From the NCBI GenBank assembly GCA_020634165.1, contig JACKCF010000002.1, positions 310,001-374,000 on the forward strand: 64,000 nucleotides of DNA. Reading direction: 5' to 3'. Below the pieces are notes generated by a model, which was not told the origin of the DNA, made no database searches, and worked only from the letters and a program-made list of their open reading frames with translations. Shown here piece after piece: positions 54,517 to 63,150 of this stretch (its first letter is position 1; each line of letters starts with the position of its first letter). Source of the DNA: Anaerolineaceae bacterium (GTDB taxonomy: Bacteria > Chloroflexota > Anaerolineae > Aggregatilineales > Phototrophicaceae). A program made the translations under genes and the position numbers.

Positions 54517-54633
54517 CCAGACCCCACCCCTAAATCCCCTTCCCATGAGGTGAGCGGACCAATGCACACCATCAAGTTGCTTAAAAAGGCATCCTTCCAC
54601 CTCATGGGGGAAGGACTGAGGATAGGGGTCTGG
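54517..54633 (-). repeat. Dispersed two-hairpin element, copy 6 (ATGAGGT type)
   Basis: Reverse orientation. CCAGACCCC (54517) and GGGGTCTGG (54625) are perfectly inverted ends. Left arm CCCCTTCCCATGAGGTGAGC, variable centre at about 54558-54585, right arm CCTTCC...GGAAGG around ACCTCATGGGG. It lies between TPR paralogues 3 and 2. Confidence 0.9.
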
Positions 54634-54676
54634 TGAATACGATGGATCATGTCGAATGCCATTTCTTGTCTCAACA

Positions 54677-56017
54677 TTAAGTCGAAGGCGCTTCTTCGGT
54701 GGCGATTGCTTCAGGCGTTGGTGTGCTGACGAACGGCAGGTTGCCATTGACCCCTGTACAGTACGGGTCTCGAATCACAGCATCCAATCCAGCCCGGATG
54801 TTATCAATATCCGTCTGATCGCTGTCCTGGGCCTGTGCCATAATCAACGAATCCTCCAGCGTATCCCATGCCATCTGGCAGCCCTGCGTTAAATACACCG
54901 TTTCACACAATGGATCAGTCGGATTTGTCTGGCAGACCTGCACTGCTTCGCGCGCGACGTAGTAATATGACAGGGCCATCCGATAATGGCAGCCCAACAG
55001 CGATTGGTCGAGTTCGTAGCAGGCTTCAAAGGCGTCCAGCGCTCCCTGGAAGTCCAGATTGTCATAGAGCAGCATCGCCAGTTGGAACTGATTGCGTATA
55101 TCACCTGGATCGTTATCGACGGCATCCTGGCACATACCCAGCGCGCGCTGGAACTCGCCGACTTTTAGATAAGCCTGACACAGGCGCAGCATCGCCCGTG
55201 AATTACGCGGTTCCAGGCCAATGATGCGGTTGTACAGGTCGATGGCTTCCTGGTCGCGGCTGACAGCCAGATACAGGCTTGCCAGTTGGAAGTAGGGCGC
55301 CAGATAGTAGGGATGCACACGGATAGCTTCTTCCAGCAGGCGCATGGCTTCGCCCGTTTCGCCAACGGTTGCCATCGCATTGGAATAGGCCCAGTAGGCG
55401 CGGACATTGCCCGGATCAGCTTCTACAGCCAATTGGCCGTAATCGACGCCCTGCTGCCAGTCGCTGGTGGCGGTATACGCCCAACTCAGCACTTCATACA
55501 GCGGCGCGAAGTTGGGGTTAATCTGTAAGCCTGCCCGCGCTACCGGGACGGCTGCCGCGGCCTGGTCCAGCCACACCAGCGACCGTGCGCGCAGAGCATA
55601 GCCGCGCACATCATTGCTATCGACCTCGCTGATCTGTTCTGCGACAGCCAGCGCCGCGTCAGATTCATCCAGATCAAGCAGGATCATGCCATATTCATAC
55701 AGGTAGTCGATATTGTCCGGTCGCTGTTCAACGGCCCGTGCCAGCAGTTCCTTGGCTTTTTGCAGATCACCCTGATAGAAATACTCCTGCGCCTGGGTCG
55801 CCAGGGTACTGGGCAGCGGCGTCGGTGTCGCTTCGATACCGAGAATTTTATACGTTGCCTGCATGACCAGCCCCGGCTGGGTAGCAATCAGCAGTGCGCC
55901 GCCCAGCAGCACCAGCAGCAGGAAAATCAGATTGCGCCGCCACGCCATCTGGCGCTTGCGTTTCCGCAGCAGGCGCTCTCTGAAAAAAGGTTCGTTGTAG
56001 TTCCGTTTTATCTGCAT
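54677..56017 (-). CDS. Membrane-anchored TPR protein (paralogue 2)
   Basis: 446 residues. N-terminal basic segment (RERLLRKRKRQMAWRR), helix (LIFLLLVLLGGALLIATQPG), Thr/Pro linker, then TPR units such as AQEYFYQGDLQKAKELLARA, FQLASLYLAVSRDQEAIDLY and RLCQAYLKVGEFQRALGMCQ. Several Cys pairs near the end (MSYYYVAREAVQVCQTNPT-like) recur in paralogue 1. A scaffold role outside the membrane is inferred. Confidence 0.85.
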   Translation of the reverse strand: MQIKRNYNEPFFRERLLRKRKRQMAWRRNLIFLLLVLLGGALLIATQPGLVMQATYKILGIEATPTPLPSTLATQAQEYFYQGDLQKAKELLARAVEQRPDNIDYLYEYGMILLDLDESDAALAVAEQISEVDSNDVRGYALRARSLVWLDQAAAAVPVARAGLQINPNFAPLYEVLSWAYTATSDWQQGVDYGQLAVEADPGNVRAYWAYSNAMATVGETGEAMRLLEEAIRVHPYYLAPYFQLASLYLAVSRDQEAIDLYNRIIGLEPRNSRAMLRLCQAYLKVGEFQRALGMCQDAVDNDPGDIRNQFQLAMLLYDNLDFQGALDAFEACYELDQSLLGCHYRMALSYYYVAREAVQVCQTNPTDPLCETVYLTQGCQMAWDTLEDSLIMAQAQDSDQTDIDNIRAGLDAVIRDPYCTGVNGNLPFVSTPTPEAIATEEAPST

Positions 56018-56062
56018 CGACGATCCGCAAATCGTAATCTATGGGCAGATGGTGGATGCCAA

Positions 56063-56170
56063 ACCCCCATCCTCAGTCCTTCCCCCGAAGGAGGAAGGAT
56101 GCTGTTTTTGCGACCACTCTCGCAGATGGAAGTCCCCTCTCCTTCGGGGAGGGGAAACAGGGGTGGGGTC
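56063..56170 (+). repeat. Dispersed two-hairpin element, copy 7 (GAAGGAG type)
   Basis: ACCCCCATCCTCAGTCCTT, left stem CCTTCC...GGAAGG around CCCGAAGGAG, variable centre at about 56104-56128, right stem CCCCTC...GAGGGG around TCCTTCGGG, then ACAGGGGTGGGGTC. Both arms carry the GAAGGAG tip. It lies between TPR paralogues 2 and 1. Confidence 0.9.
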
Positions 56171-56201
56171 CAGTCAGTCGTAACGATCATGCTCCGCAAT
56201 T

Positions 56202-57446
56202 CTATATGCCGCCAATGGGCGTTGGCGGTATGGGCGTCGGCGGAATGTCCGTTGGCAGCGCGACGTTCGTGTAACCCGGACAATTGCGTTGGACCGCTCC
56301 CAATCCTAGTTGAACGGCTTCCAGCGATTGAGCTGTATCAGCCAGCGGCAGCGCTTCGTTCAGTACTGCCCAGGCCTCATCACAATGCGCGAGGAAGTAA
56401 TGCGCCCAGCCGCGCAGGTAATAGCAGCGGACGTCTTCTTCGCCCAGTGCGACGCACTCTTCAAACGACTCAATCGAGCCTTCGTAATTACGGCGCGTAT
56501 ACTGCAACTGACCGAGCGCCGCATAAGCCGAGCCATAATTCGGGTCGATAGCCAGCGCTTCATCGCAGTACGGTTCGCCTTCCTGGAAGTAACCGCGTTC
56601 GATGTAGGTCTCGCACATACGCAGATAGGCTTTGGCGTTGTTTGGCTCCAGCTCGATCAAGCGCTGGAAAATGCCAAGCGCCATTTCTTCTTCATCCACC
56701 GCGCGATAGAGGCTGGCCAGCTCGAAGTAGGCTGCGTCGATATACGGGTTGATGGCTATCGCGCGTTCCAGTTGGGAAATGGCATCGTCATAACGGCCTG
56801 TATACAGCAGCGGGTAATGGAATGCGCGTCGGGCGTTGGCATCCATCGGATCATACGCAACGGCCTTGGCGCCTTCTTCGATGGCTTCCTGATAGCGGTT
56901 GATATTGGTATAGGCTACTGCCAGTGCTGCATGCAGCGGTGCGAAATTTTCGGCCAGTTCAACGCCATTAATCGCAATCGGGATCGCCGCCGCCGGATCG
57001 GACCACATCAGCGCCGTCGCTTTGAGGGCATACCCGCGCGGATCATCCGGTGCAATCCTTAGTGCCTGATCAGCCAGCGGGATGGCATCCGTTTCGCGGC
57101 CCATCAGGATGAGCACCATGCCATACTCGTATAAATAGGTGACGTTATCCGGCTGCTGTTTGGTCGCCTGCTCCCAGAAAATAGCCGAGCCTTCGATGTC
57201 ACCTGCCAAAAACAACGCTTCCGCTTGTTTGGCGCGTTCACTGGCGAACGGTGTCGCGGTCGGCGCCATATTCACAACCTTGAGCGCCGTTAGCTGCAAA
57301 TCATCGAACTGCCAGATTGTCACAATCGGGATGATGATAATCAAACCTGTCAGCAGGCCGATAAAATACATCCGCGACATGCTGCGCGTATTCCGGCTGA
57401 AGATCAGCCGTTGATCGCGCTTGATTTTGGTATAGCGTCCTGACAT
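56202..57446 (-). CDS. Membrane-anchored TPR protein (paralogue 1)
   Basis: 414 residues. Basic start (KIKRDQRLIFSRNTRSM), helix (MYFIGLLTGLIIIIPIVTIW), linker, then TPR units (AEALFLAGDIEGSAIFWEQA, LASLYRAVDEEEMALGIFQR, RMCETYIERGYFQEGEPYCD, AYAALGQLQYTRRNYEGSIE) and a Pro/Thr tail (TDIPPTPIPPTPIGGI). GGAG lies seven bases before ATG 57446. First gene of the tandem trio, directly downstream of pyrH in the same direction. Confidence 0.85.
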   Translation of the reverse strand: MSGRYTKIKRDQRLIFSRNTRSMSRMYFIGLLTGLIIIIPIVTIWQFDDLQLTALKVVNMAPTATPFASERAKQAEALFLAGDIEGSAIFWEQATKQQPDNVTYLYEYGMVLILMGRETDAIPLADQALRIAPDDPRGYALKATALMWSDPAAAIPIAINGVELAENFAPLHAALAVAYTNINRYQEAIEEGAKAVAYDPMDANARRAFHYPLLYTGRYDDAISQLERAIAINPYIDAAYFELASLYRAVDEEEMALGIFQRLIELEPNNAKAYLRMCETYIERGYFQEGEPYCDEALAIDPNYGSAYAALGQLQYTRRNYEGSIESFEECVALGEEDVRCYYLRGWAHYFLAHCDEAWAVLNEALPLADTAQSLEAVQLGLGAVQRNCPGYTNVALPTDIPPTPIPPTPIGGI

Positions 57447-57566
57447 GGATCACTCCATATAACTCACCGAGGAAGGTTAAAGCAGAACTTGTCACCATGT
57501 CAAGATTTGTGACCTGTAGCGTGGGGTTAGCGGTGTTTATAGCGTGGAGTTCTAACGAAATGCTTA

Positions 57567-57594
57567 CCAGGCACAGCCATCAGACTGTGCCTGG
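57567..57594 (-). terminator. Hairpin after pyrH
   Basis: CCAGGCACAG-ccatcaga-CTGTGCCTGG, a 10-bp stem without a clear T-run on the minus strand; a possible terminator of the pyrH transcript. Confidence 0.5.
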
Positions 57595-57625
57595 TTGGAT
57601 TTTGGTTTGCTGTCAGTCGGTTTCT

Positions 57626-58366
57626 TTACGACTTGATAATTGTACCGACGCTGTGGTCGCCGCGCATGGCCTTGAGCAGATCGTCATTGTGCCAGAAGTT
57701 GACGACCAGGATCGGGATGTCATTTTCCTCGCAGATGGTGAAGGCGGTCATGTCCATCACCTTCAGCTTATCCTGGATGACCTTCTGATAGGTCAGTTCG
57801 GAGTAGCGAGTGGCATGTGGGTCTTTCTTGGGGTCCGCGCTGTACACTCCATCGACCTGGGTCGCCTTGATGACGATGTCGGCATCGATTTCCGTCGCGC
57901 GCAGGGCCGCCGCGCTGTCAGTCGTGAAGTAAGGATTGCCCGTCCCACCAGCGAAGATGACCACTCGGCCTTTTTCCATATGGCGGGTGGCTTTGCCTCG
58001 GATGTAAGGTTCAGCGACCTGATTCATCTGGATAGCGGTCTGTACGCGGGCGGGAACGTCCAGCCGTTCCAGGGCATCGCGCAGTGTCAGACCATTCATG
58101 ACAGTGCCCAGCATGCCGATGTGGTCCGCCGTCGTGCGGTCCATGCCCATCTGTTCACCGTTGGAGCCGCGCCACAGGTTGCCGCCGCCGATGACGACCG
58201 CCACCTGTACGCCCAGATTGTAGACATCGCGCACTTTCTTCGCGATGAAGTCGGCTTTATCCGGGTCGATGCCACAGCCACCCTCCCCACCGAGTGCCTC
58301 ACCACTCAGCTTCAGGATGACGCGATTATAAGGCGATTGGCTCCCATTGGTTCCATTGGTCGTCAT
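57626..58366 (-). CDS. pyrH: Uridylate kinase
   Basis: 246 residues. RVILKLSGEALGGEGGCGID, VAVVIGGGNLWRG, MDRTTADHIGMLGTVMNGLT and VVIFAGGTGNPYFTTDSAAA are the family's UMP- and ATP-binding segments, followed by IVIKATQVDGVYSADPKKDP and MDMTAFTICEENDIPILVVN. It makes UDP from UMP. ATG 58366 is chosen because AGGAG is six bases upstream; in-frame ATGs at 58411 and 58471 would give longer forms. It follows tsf, as is common. Confidence 0.95.
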   Translation of the reverse strand: MTTNGTNGSQSPYNRVILKLSGEALGGEGGCGIDPDKADFIAKKVRDVYNLGVQVAVVIGGGNLWRGSNGEQMGMDRTTADHIGMLGTVMNGLTLRDALERLDVPARVQTAIQMNQVAEPYIRGKATRHMEKGRVVIFAGGTGNPYFTTDSAAALRATEIDADIVIKATQVDGVYSADPKKDPHATRYSELTYQKVIQDKLKVMDMTAFTICEENDIPILVVNFWHNDDLLKAMRGDHSVGTIIKS

Positions 58367-58611
58367 TTGCTGCTCCTTTACCCGGCCCGCTTGGTCATTC
58401 GTATAACTCATGTTGGCTTCCTTCTGTCTACGTGTTTTCGTCACGCTCTGGTGTTGATGAGCCGCCATCATCTGGCTTATGAAGTCCCCCCGTTATACCG
58501 GAGTTGCCTTGTAGCCACCTAACAGGTTGATGGTCCTCATCCCGTTTCTTTTAGGATCACAGCAGTCTGTTTCTGCTGCCCGATTAGCCCCCGCCACCGG
58601 CAGGAGGCAAG

Positions 58612-58641
58612 AAAAAAGGGATTAGCCAAATGGCTAATCCC
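58612..58641 (-). terminator. Terminator after tsf
   Basis: GGGATTAGCCA-aa-TGGCTAATCCC (as read on the plus strand), with TTTTTT after it on the minus strand. Confidence 0.9.
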
Positions 58642-58743
58642 TTCACGATCACTGATTGTGAAGTTGTGGGTGAGCAGGGTCTTCGTTCGGTATAGATTCA
58701 CAGATCGTTTCACCGTTTTCTGGTCACTCACGGACAGGGACAA

Positions 58744-59373
58744 TTATTCCTCGTCGCCTGTGTCTTCTTCACCACCTTCGCCCAGGGCGAATGCGGCAAA
58801 GCGGCTGATTTGTACGCTTTCGCCAATCGCTGCGACGGTTTCTTCCAGCAGCTCGGCGATGGTCTTGCTATCGTCCTTCAGGAATTCCTGTTCCATCAGC
58901 ACGATGTCCTGATACCACTTGTCCATGCGACCGCTGACGATCTTCTCTTTGATGTTGTCCGGCTTGCCAGCCAGGTCTTCAGCGCGCATCTGCATATCGG
59001 TCTCGTAAGCAACGACGCTTTCTGGAATATCTTCGCGCTTGATGTAAAGGGGGCGCATGCTGCTGATATGCAACGCGATATCCTTGGCGAAGGTCTGGAA
59101 TTGGTCTGTCTTGGCGACGAAGTCCGTTTCGCAGTTTACCTCAACCACGACTGCCAGACGCTTATTGAAGTGCTGGTACACCTCGATGACGCCTTCGTTC
59201 ATCGTGCGGCCCTTGCTCAGTTTCTTCTGAGCCTTGGCGATACCTTTTTCGCGCAGGGACTCTGCTGCTTTTTGCAGGTCGCCATCAAACTCTTCGAGTG
59301 CCTTTTTGCAGTCCAGCGGACCGGCACCCGTCATTTCGCGCAGTTCCTTCACCATTGCTGCTGTGATTGCCAT
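58744..59373 (-). CDS. tsf: Elongation factor Ts
   Basis: 209 residues. AMVKELREMTGAGPLDCKKA, LREKGIAKAQKKL, the TDFVAK motif VVVEVNCETDFVAKTDQFQT, and the C-terminal helix VQISRFAAFALGEGG. It recycles EF-Tu-GDP. It is shorter than the about 280-residue E. coli protein and matches the short type of Thermus and Chloroflexota. An acidic tail ends it. Third in the usual rpsB-tsf-pyrH order, with its own terminator. Confidence 0.95.
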   Translation of the reverse strand: MAITAAMVKELREMTGAGPLDCKKALEEFDGDLQKAAESLREKGIAKAQKKLSKGRTMNEGVIEVYQHFNKRLAVVVEVNCETDFVAKTDQFQTFAKDIALHISSMRPLYIKREDIPESVVAYETDMQMRAEDLAGKPDNIKEKIVSGRMDKWYQDIVLMEQEFLKDDSKTIAELLEETVAAIGESVQISRFAAFALGEGGEEDTGDEE

Positions 59374-59495
59374 GTGTTGCTATCCTATCCTTTTCTCGTG
59401 ATCACTACTGTACGTAGTCACGACTTTGTGTAGTCGCTATTGCTACGTTAATCGGCTCAGTTGATGACTGAGAGAGGCATCTGCCCATCCCCTCT

Positions 59496-59524
59496 CATAA
59501 AAGACACGGTCAATGCCGTGTCTT
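59496..59524 (-). terminator. Terminator or attenuator between rpsB and tsf
   Basis: AAGACACGG-tcaatg-CCGTGTCTT, with TTTTATG on the minus strand after it. A terminator in the rpsB-tsf gap also occurs in other bacteria, where it lowers tsf expression. Confidence 0.8.
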
Positions 59525-59531
59525 CTGTTTA

Positions 59532-60419
59532 CTAGTCTTCGTCCTCGTCTTCGTCGTCATCCCCGTCGTCGCCAACGCTGGCTCTGGCGGGCTTGTCGTC
59601 ATCATCAGACATCTGTTGACGGAGTTTCTTGAGGGTCGACGCGCCGAGGAGTTCCTCGTCGCTGGCATCGTCGTCGTAATCGACAACTTCTTGCTCGAAG
59701 AATTCTTCTTCCTCGACATCACCGCCGCCCTGACGGATGGCGCGGCCTTCGATGACCGCATCGGCGAATGTCTTGACCAGCAAGCGGATCGAGCGCATGG
59801 CATCATCGTTTGCCGGAACAATGTAGTCGATCACATCCGGGTTGGCGTTGGTATCAACGATGCCCAGTACAGGGACGTTGAGCGTATTGGCTTCTTTGAC
59901 GGCTGTCTCTTCGCGTTCGGTATCGACCACGATGAGCATATCCGGCAGTTTCTTCATGTTGCGCATGCCGCCCAGGCGCAGGTGCAGCTTCTGGATCTTG
60001 CGTTCGCGCTGCATGGCTTCTTTCTTGGTCAGGCGGGCGAAGCGACCTTCGTCACGATCCTTTTCCAGTTTCTTCATCGTGTCCAGGCTGGCACGGACGG
60101 TACGCCAGTTGGTCAGGGTGCCGCCTAGCCAACGGGTGTTGACGTAGGGCATGTTGCAGCGAGCGGCTTCAAAGGCGATGATTTCCTGGGCCTGACGTTT
60201 GGTGCCCACGAACATGACGGTGCCACCACCGGAGACGATGTCGCGTACCATGTCGAAGTAGACATTGATGTTACGCAGGGTCTGGGTGAGGTCAATGATG
60301 TGGATACCGTTGCGTGCGGTGAAGATGAACTCGTCCATCTTCGGATTCCACTTGGTGGTACGGTGCCCGAAGTGCACACCTGTTTCGAGCAGATCACGCA
60401 TTTTTACTTGCGAAGGCAT
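59532..60419 (-). CDS. rpsB: 30S ribosomal protein S2 with acidic C-terminal extension
   Basis: 295 residues. MRDLLETGVHFGHRTTKWNP, KMDEFIFTARNGIHIIDLTQ, FVGTKRQAQEIIAFEAARCN, RWLGGTLTNWRTVRASLDTM, and VPVLGIVDTNANPDVIDYIV with IPANDDAMRSI-type ending are standard S2 blocks. After about residue 225 a 70-residue acidic tail follows (EEEEFFEQEVVDYDDDASDE, GDDGDDDEDEDED), longer than in most S2 proteins. GAGGAG lies nine bases before ATG 60419. Confidence 0.95.
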   Translation of the reverse strand: MPSQVKMRDLLETGVHFGHRTTKWNPKMDEFIFTARNGIHIIDLTQTLRNINVYFDMVRDIVSGGGTVMFVGTKRQAQEIIAFEAARCNMPYVNTRWLGGTLTNWRTVRASLDTMKKLEKDRDEGRFARLTKKEAMQRERKIQKLHLRLGGMRNMKKLPDMLIVVDTEREETAVKEANTLNVPVLGIVDTNANPDVIDYIVPANDDAMRSIRLLVKTFADAVIEGRAIRQGGGDVEEEEFFEQEVVDYDDDASDEELLGASTLKKLRQQMSDDDDKPARASVGDDGDDDEDEDED

Positions 60420-60633
60420 GGTCAACAACTCCTCTGTCTGGTGTTTATGCCTCGCACATCGTTCATTCCCCAGCCAAGAACCGCCTGGGTTTGCACCCAG
60501 GTAGCAACACCTGCTGAAGTCCCGATGTGTGTTATTTGGTCAGAAACGGGCCACAATTGGCCCGACGCAGCATCATACCAGACGCCGCGATGTCCTTCAA
60601 TGATGAAACAGGCTTGTTGCAGCCTGATGCAAC

Positions 60634-60661
60634 AAAAAAGAGACACCATTGGCGTCTCTTT
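60634..60661 (-). terminator. Terminator of rpmB
   Basis: AAAGAGAC-accattggc-GTCTCTTT (plus strand), followed by TTTTTTG on the minus strand. Confidence 0.9.
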
Positions 60662-60687
60662 CGTGTGATCATACAACATGCTGGCCG

Positions 60688-60936
60688 TTAGTCTTTGGGC
60701 AGCAGTTTGTTGATGGAAATATTCTGGCGCTTGAGGAAGGCCAGCAGACCGATCTTGTCGATGGTCTTCATTTCCTGGGCCGTCACCTGGACGCGCACAA
60801 AGCGGTCGAGTTCTGGCACGAAATAGCGCTTGCTCTGCATATTCAGCTTAAACTTGCGCTTAACAGTGTTGAATGCTTTACTGCGGCTCTGCCCGAACAT
60901 GGGCTTCTTGCCACTGATGCGACGTTTGCTCGCCAT
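60688..60936 (-). CDS. rpmB: 50S ribosomal protein L28
   Basis: 82 residues. MASKRRISGKKPMFGQSRSK then AFNTVKRKFKLNMQSKRYFV and VRVQVTAQEMKTIDKIGLLA match L28, although the usual N-terminal Cys pair is absent (zinc-free type) and the C-terminus is slightly extended. A binding-protein site GGAGG-like sequence lies upstream of the start. Confidence 0.9.
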   Translation of the reverse strand: MASKRRISGKKPMFGQSRSKAFNTVKRKFKLNMQSKRYFVPELDRFVRVQVTAQEMKTIDKIGLLAFLKRQNISINKLLPKD

Positions 60937-61108
60937 GATCTTTTCCTCCGTCCCTTGTGGCCGCTGCGCGAGTTCGCTAACTCTGATGGCAATCGGCGCT
61001 CCCCGGCCAGCGGGGCGTGGGCGTCTAAACTAATCTAAATCGGTCGTATTCACGGCCATAAAGCATACACTGTTCGCCGCTGCTTTGTAAAGTGTGGATG
61101 TCGTGCGA

Positions 61109-61489
61109 TCAGACCGTTTTGCTCGACTGTGTGTTCAGATTTTCCTGCGCGCGATACAGTACAATCCTCCGGATCAAATCGAAAGGCATAGGTTGGTTCA
61201 ATGGGAACTGAAGCGTCCCTTTGTCTTGCAGGTACGGGACCAGTTCATCCGCATAAAGCTTCGCTGCTGAACCTGCGGCATATAGGGCGATGTGCTTTTT
61301 CCAGCCTGCGAAATAGACTAACTGGCCATTGAGTTTATATGTCGGCATATTGTAGCTGATGACTTCTTCGGCTTCAGGCACGGCTGCTTTGATTATCTGC
61401 CGCAATTGTTCCAGTATTTCCTGAACATCTTCTGGAAAGCTGCGAATATAGTCATCGACGGAACTGAATTTTTCTTTTATATCGCTCAT
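61109..61489 (-). CDS. DUF1801 (YdhG-like) protein
   Basis: 126 residues. SVDDYIRSFPEDVQEILEQL, RQIIKAAVPEAEEVISYNMP, TYKLNGQLVYFAGWKKHIAL, YAAGSAAKLY and FPLNQPMPFDLIRRIV match the DUF1801/YdhG family (iron-chaperone-like fold of unknown role). Usual length. Its 3' end has a degraded copy 560 bp away at 61685. Confidence 0.85.
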   Translation of the reverse strand: MSDIKEKFSSVDDYIRSFPEDVQEILEQLRQIIKAAVPEAEEVISYNMPTYKLNGQLVYFAGWKKHIALYAAGSAAKLYADELVPYLQDKGTLQFPLNQPMPFDLIRRIVLYRAQENLNTQSSKTV

Positions 61490-61684
61490 GTCATGCCTCC
61501 ATTTTTGTGGGTAGGGGGTTATGTGGTACCGCGGTGTCCCAAGTAATGTGCTGAATAATAAATCAATGAGTAACTAGCTCATTGTAGCCGGAGGGGATAC
61601 TTGTATCCTCACTCGTAATACGCTGGCAGTTGTCTGAGTCCTTCCCACTGCTCTGTATCACATGACCCAAAAGGACCAGCCCGA

Positions 61685-61735
61685 GATGCTCGGCTGAGTG
61701 TCCAGATTTCCTGTGTGCGATACAGGAGTCGGAGA
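61685..61735 (-). pseudogene. Remnant of the 3' end of a second DUF1801 gene
   Basis: The minus strand reads CTGTATCGCACACAGGAAAT, matching the end of the intact gene (CTGTATCGCGCGCAGGAAAA) with further similarity through the stop region. One base is missing and the frame is broken, so it cannot code. It lies 9 bp past the stop of the reductase gene. The remainder of 61490-61744 shows no gene. Confidence 0.5.
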
Positions 61736-61744
61736 GTGGCGGAA

Positions 61745-62275
61745 TTAAGCAGGAACATAGATCAACCTGATCACATCCTCGTCAATCCGATCATGAGACA
61801 TAAGGCGGAGCCGGGGCCGGGGTCCGGCGAAATATGGCTTACCGTGTCCTAGCACGACGGGATGCAGGTAGATTCGATATTCATCAATCAGGCCAAGTTC
61901 GGTGAGGCTATGCGCCAGGTTCGGGCCAGCAACTTCGATCTCCCCATCGCGCTCAGCCTTCAACTTGCGGATCGCGCTCTCAAGATCACCCTCAATAAGA
62001 CTGGCATTGGGGCCGACTGACTCCAAGGAGCGCGAGACGACCCATTTCGGCTGGTTCCGCCACGCCGCCGCGAAGGCGTGTTCGTCTGCATCCCATTCAG
62101 CATGATCGTCATCCCAGTAACGCATGATCTCATACATCTGTCGACCGTAAACGCTGCCCGCCTGCCCTTTGGCCTCCTCGATGAAGTGACGGAAGAGCAC
62201 AGGGCTTGGCCCAAAGGCCGTATGGTCGACGTAACCGTCCAGTGACTGGTTCATTCCGAAAACGAGCTTAGCCAT
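61745..62275 (-). CDS. RibD C-terminal/dihydrofolate-reductase-like protein
   Basis: 176 residues. KLVFGMNQSLDGYVDHTAFG, FRHFIEEAKGQAGSVYGRQM, KWVVSRSLESVGPNASLIEG, EIEVAGPNLAHSLTELGLID, YRIYLHPVVLGHGKPYF. This is the RibD_C/DHFR-like fold with the GR-x-M, G-x-L and HPVxLG motifs of the 'YyaP' group of NADPH-binding reductases. The substrate is not known. AAGGA lies eight bases before ATG 62275. Confidence 0.85.
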   Translation of the reverse strand: MAKLVFGMNQSLDGYVDHTAFGPSPVLFRHFIEEAKGQAGSVYGRQMYEIMRYWDDDHAEWDADEHAFAAAWRNQPKWVVSRSLESVGPNASLIEGDLESAIRKLKAERDGEIEVAGPNLAHSLTELGLIDEYRIYLHPVVLGHGKPYFAGPRPRLRLMSHDRIDEDVIRLIYVPA

Positions 62276-62370
62276 ACCCCACATCCTTTCCTTATTCGGA
62301 ATTGAAATATATAACCTATTAGCCACATTAGGATAGATCATACGTTCTAATTTATCAAGTGGTCGTGCGA

Positions 62371-62398
62371 TTGGTACCACGTTGCAAACAGCTATAAT
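62371..62398 (+). promoter_or_regulatory. Promoter of the GNAT gene
   Basis: TTGGTA, 16-bp spacer, TATAAT, giving a transcript start about 30 bases before ATG 62435. Confidence 0.5.
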
Positions 62399-62434
62399 CA
62401 GGCCAGGACCACAGCTTTAGATGAGGAGCCTCCC

Positions 62435-62995
62435 ATGCCCGAATTCAAAGATTATACTGATGAAACACTGCCGGATGGTTATGCCTATCAGCGTATGGCC
62501 TTTATTCGTATCCACTGGGATGATAGCTACGTCAACAATCCGGATATGCCTCTCAAGCCCGTGATCGAACCAGAGACACGCCACTATTTGTATGTAGCGG
62601 GGGAGGCGCTCGTCAGTGCCGCATCAGTCGTGCGGCGTGAGATCACCTGCGATGGTGTGCCCTATGTCTGCTATGGCATGAGCGCCGTCATGACCTTTCC
62701 CTTCTTTCGTAAGAATGGCTACGGCAGTCAGGTCGTCAAAGCAGCTACGGACCATATGCAAGCTCAACCTGATGCCGATGTCGCTCTCCTGTGGACATCG
62801 CCTGATCGCGGCCCCTGGTATAGCAAGTTTGGCTGGGAAGCGATGCCCGGTCTGACAATCTGGGTCGGTGATCCGCAAAGCCCACGTCACGACGATGACA
62901 GCTTCCTCATGATGATGTTCTTATCCGAACGCGCCAAGCAAAACCGCGAAACGATTGTCAACAGCCGAATCTATGTCGGTGAGTGGAGTTGGTAG
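62435..62995 (+). CDS. GNAT-family acetyltransferase
   Basis: 186 residues. AFIRIHWDDSYVNNPDMPLK is an N-terminal region, then HYLYVAGEALVSAASVVRRE, YVCYGMSAVMTFPFFRKNGY, GSQVVKAATDHM (acetyl-CoA loop R-x-x-G-x-G) and ALLWTSPDRGPWYSKFGWEA. The GMSAVMTFP strand and GYG loop support a GNAT fold; the substrate is unknown. GAGGAG lies six bases before the ATG. Confidence 0.8.
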   Translation: MPEFKDYTDETLPDGYAYQRMAFIRIHWDDSYVNNPDMPLKPVIEPETRHYLYVAGEALVSAASVVRREITCDGVPYVCYGMSAVMTFPFFRKNGYGSQVVKAATDHMQAQPDADVALLWTSPDRGPWYSKFGWEAMPGLTIWVGDPQSPRHDDDSFLMMMFLSERAKQNRETIVNSRIYVGEWSW

Positions 62996-63150
62996 CCATC
63001 CAAACCGACTAAACCTACCGCTGGTAAACGCTCAGTCTATGCTTGGCCGACTAGCTGTTGCGCGCTTCCTATATCATTCGCTACCTTGTAGGTATCGACG
63101 AAGCAGTGCCGCAGCATCGCGGCAAAAAGAGTTTACTGGGGGACAGTATC

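Noticed and set aside
57497..58522. 341-codon open frame on the plus strand
   Set aside because: Antisense to pyrH; no recognisable protein features.
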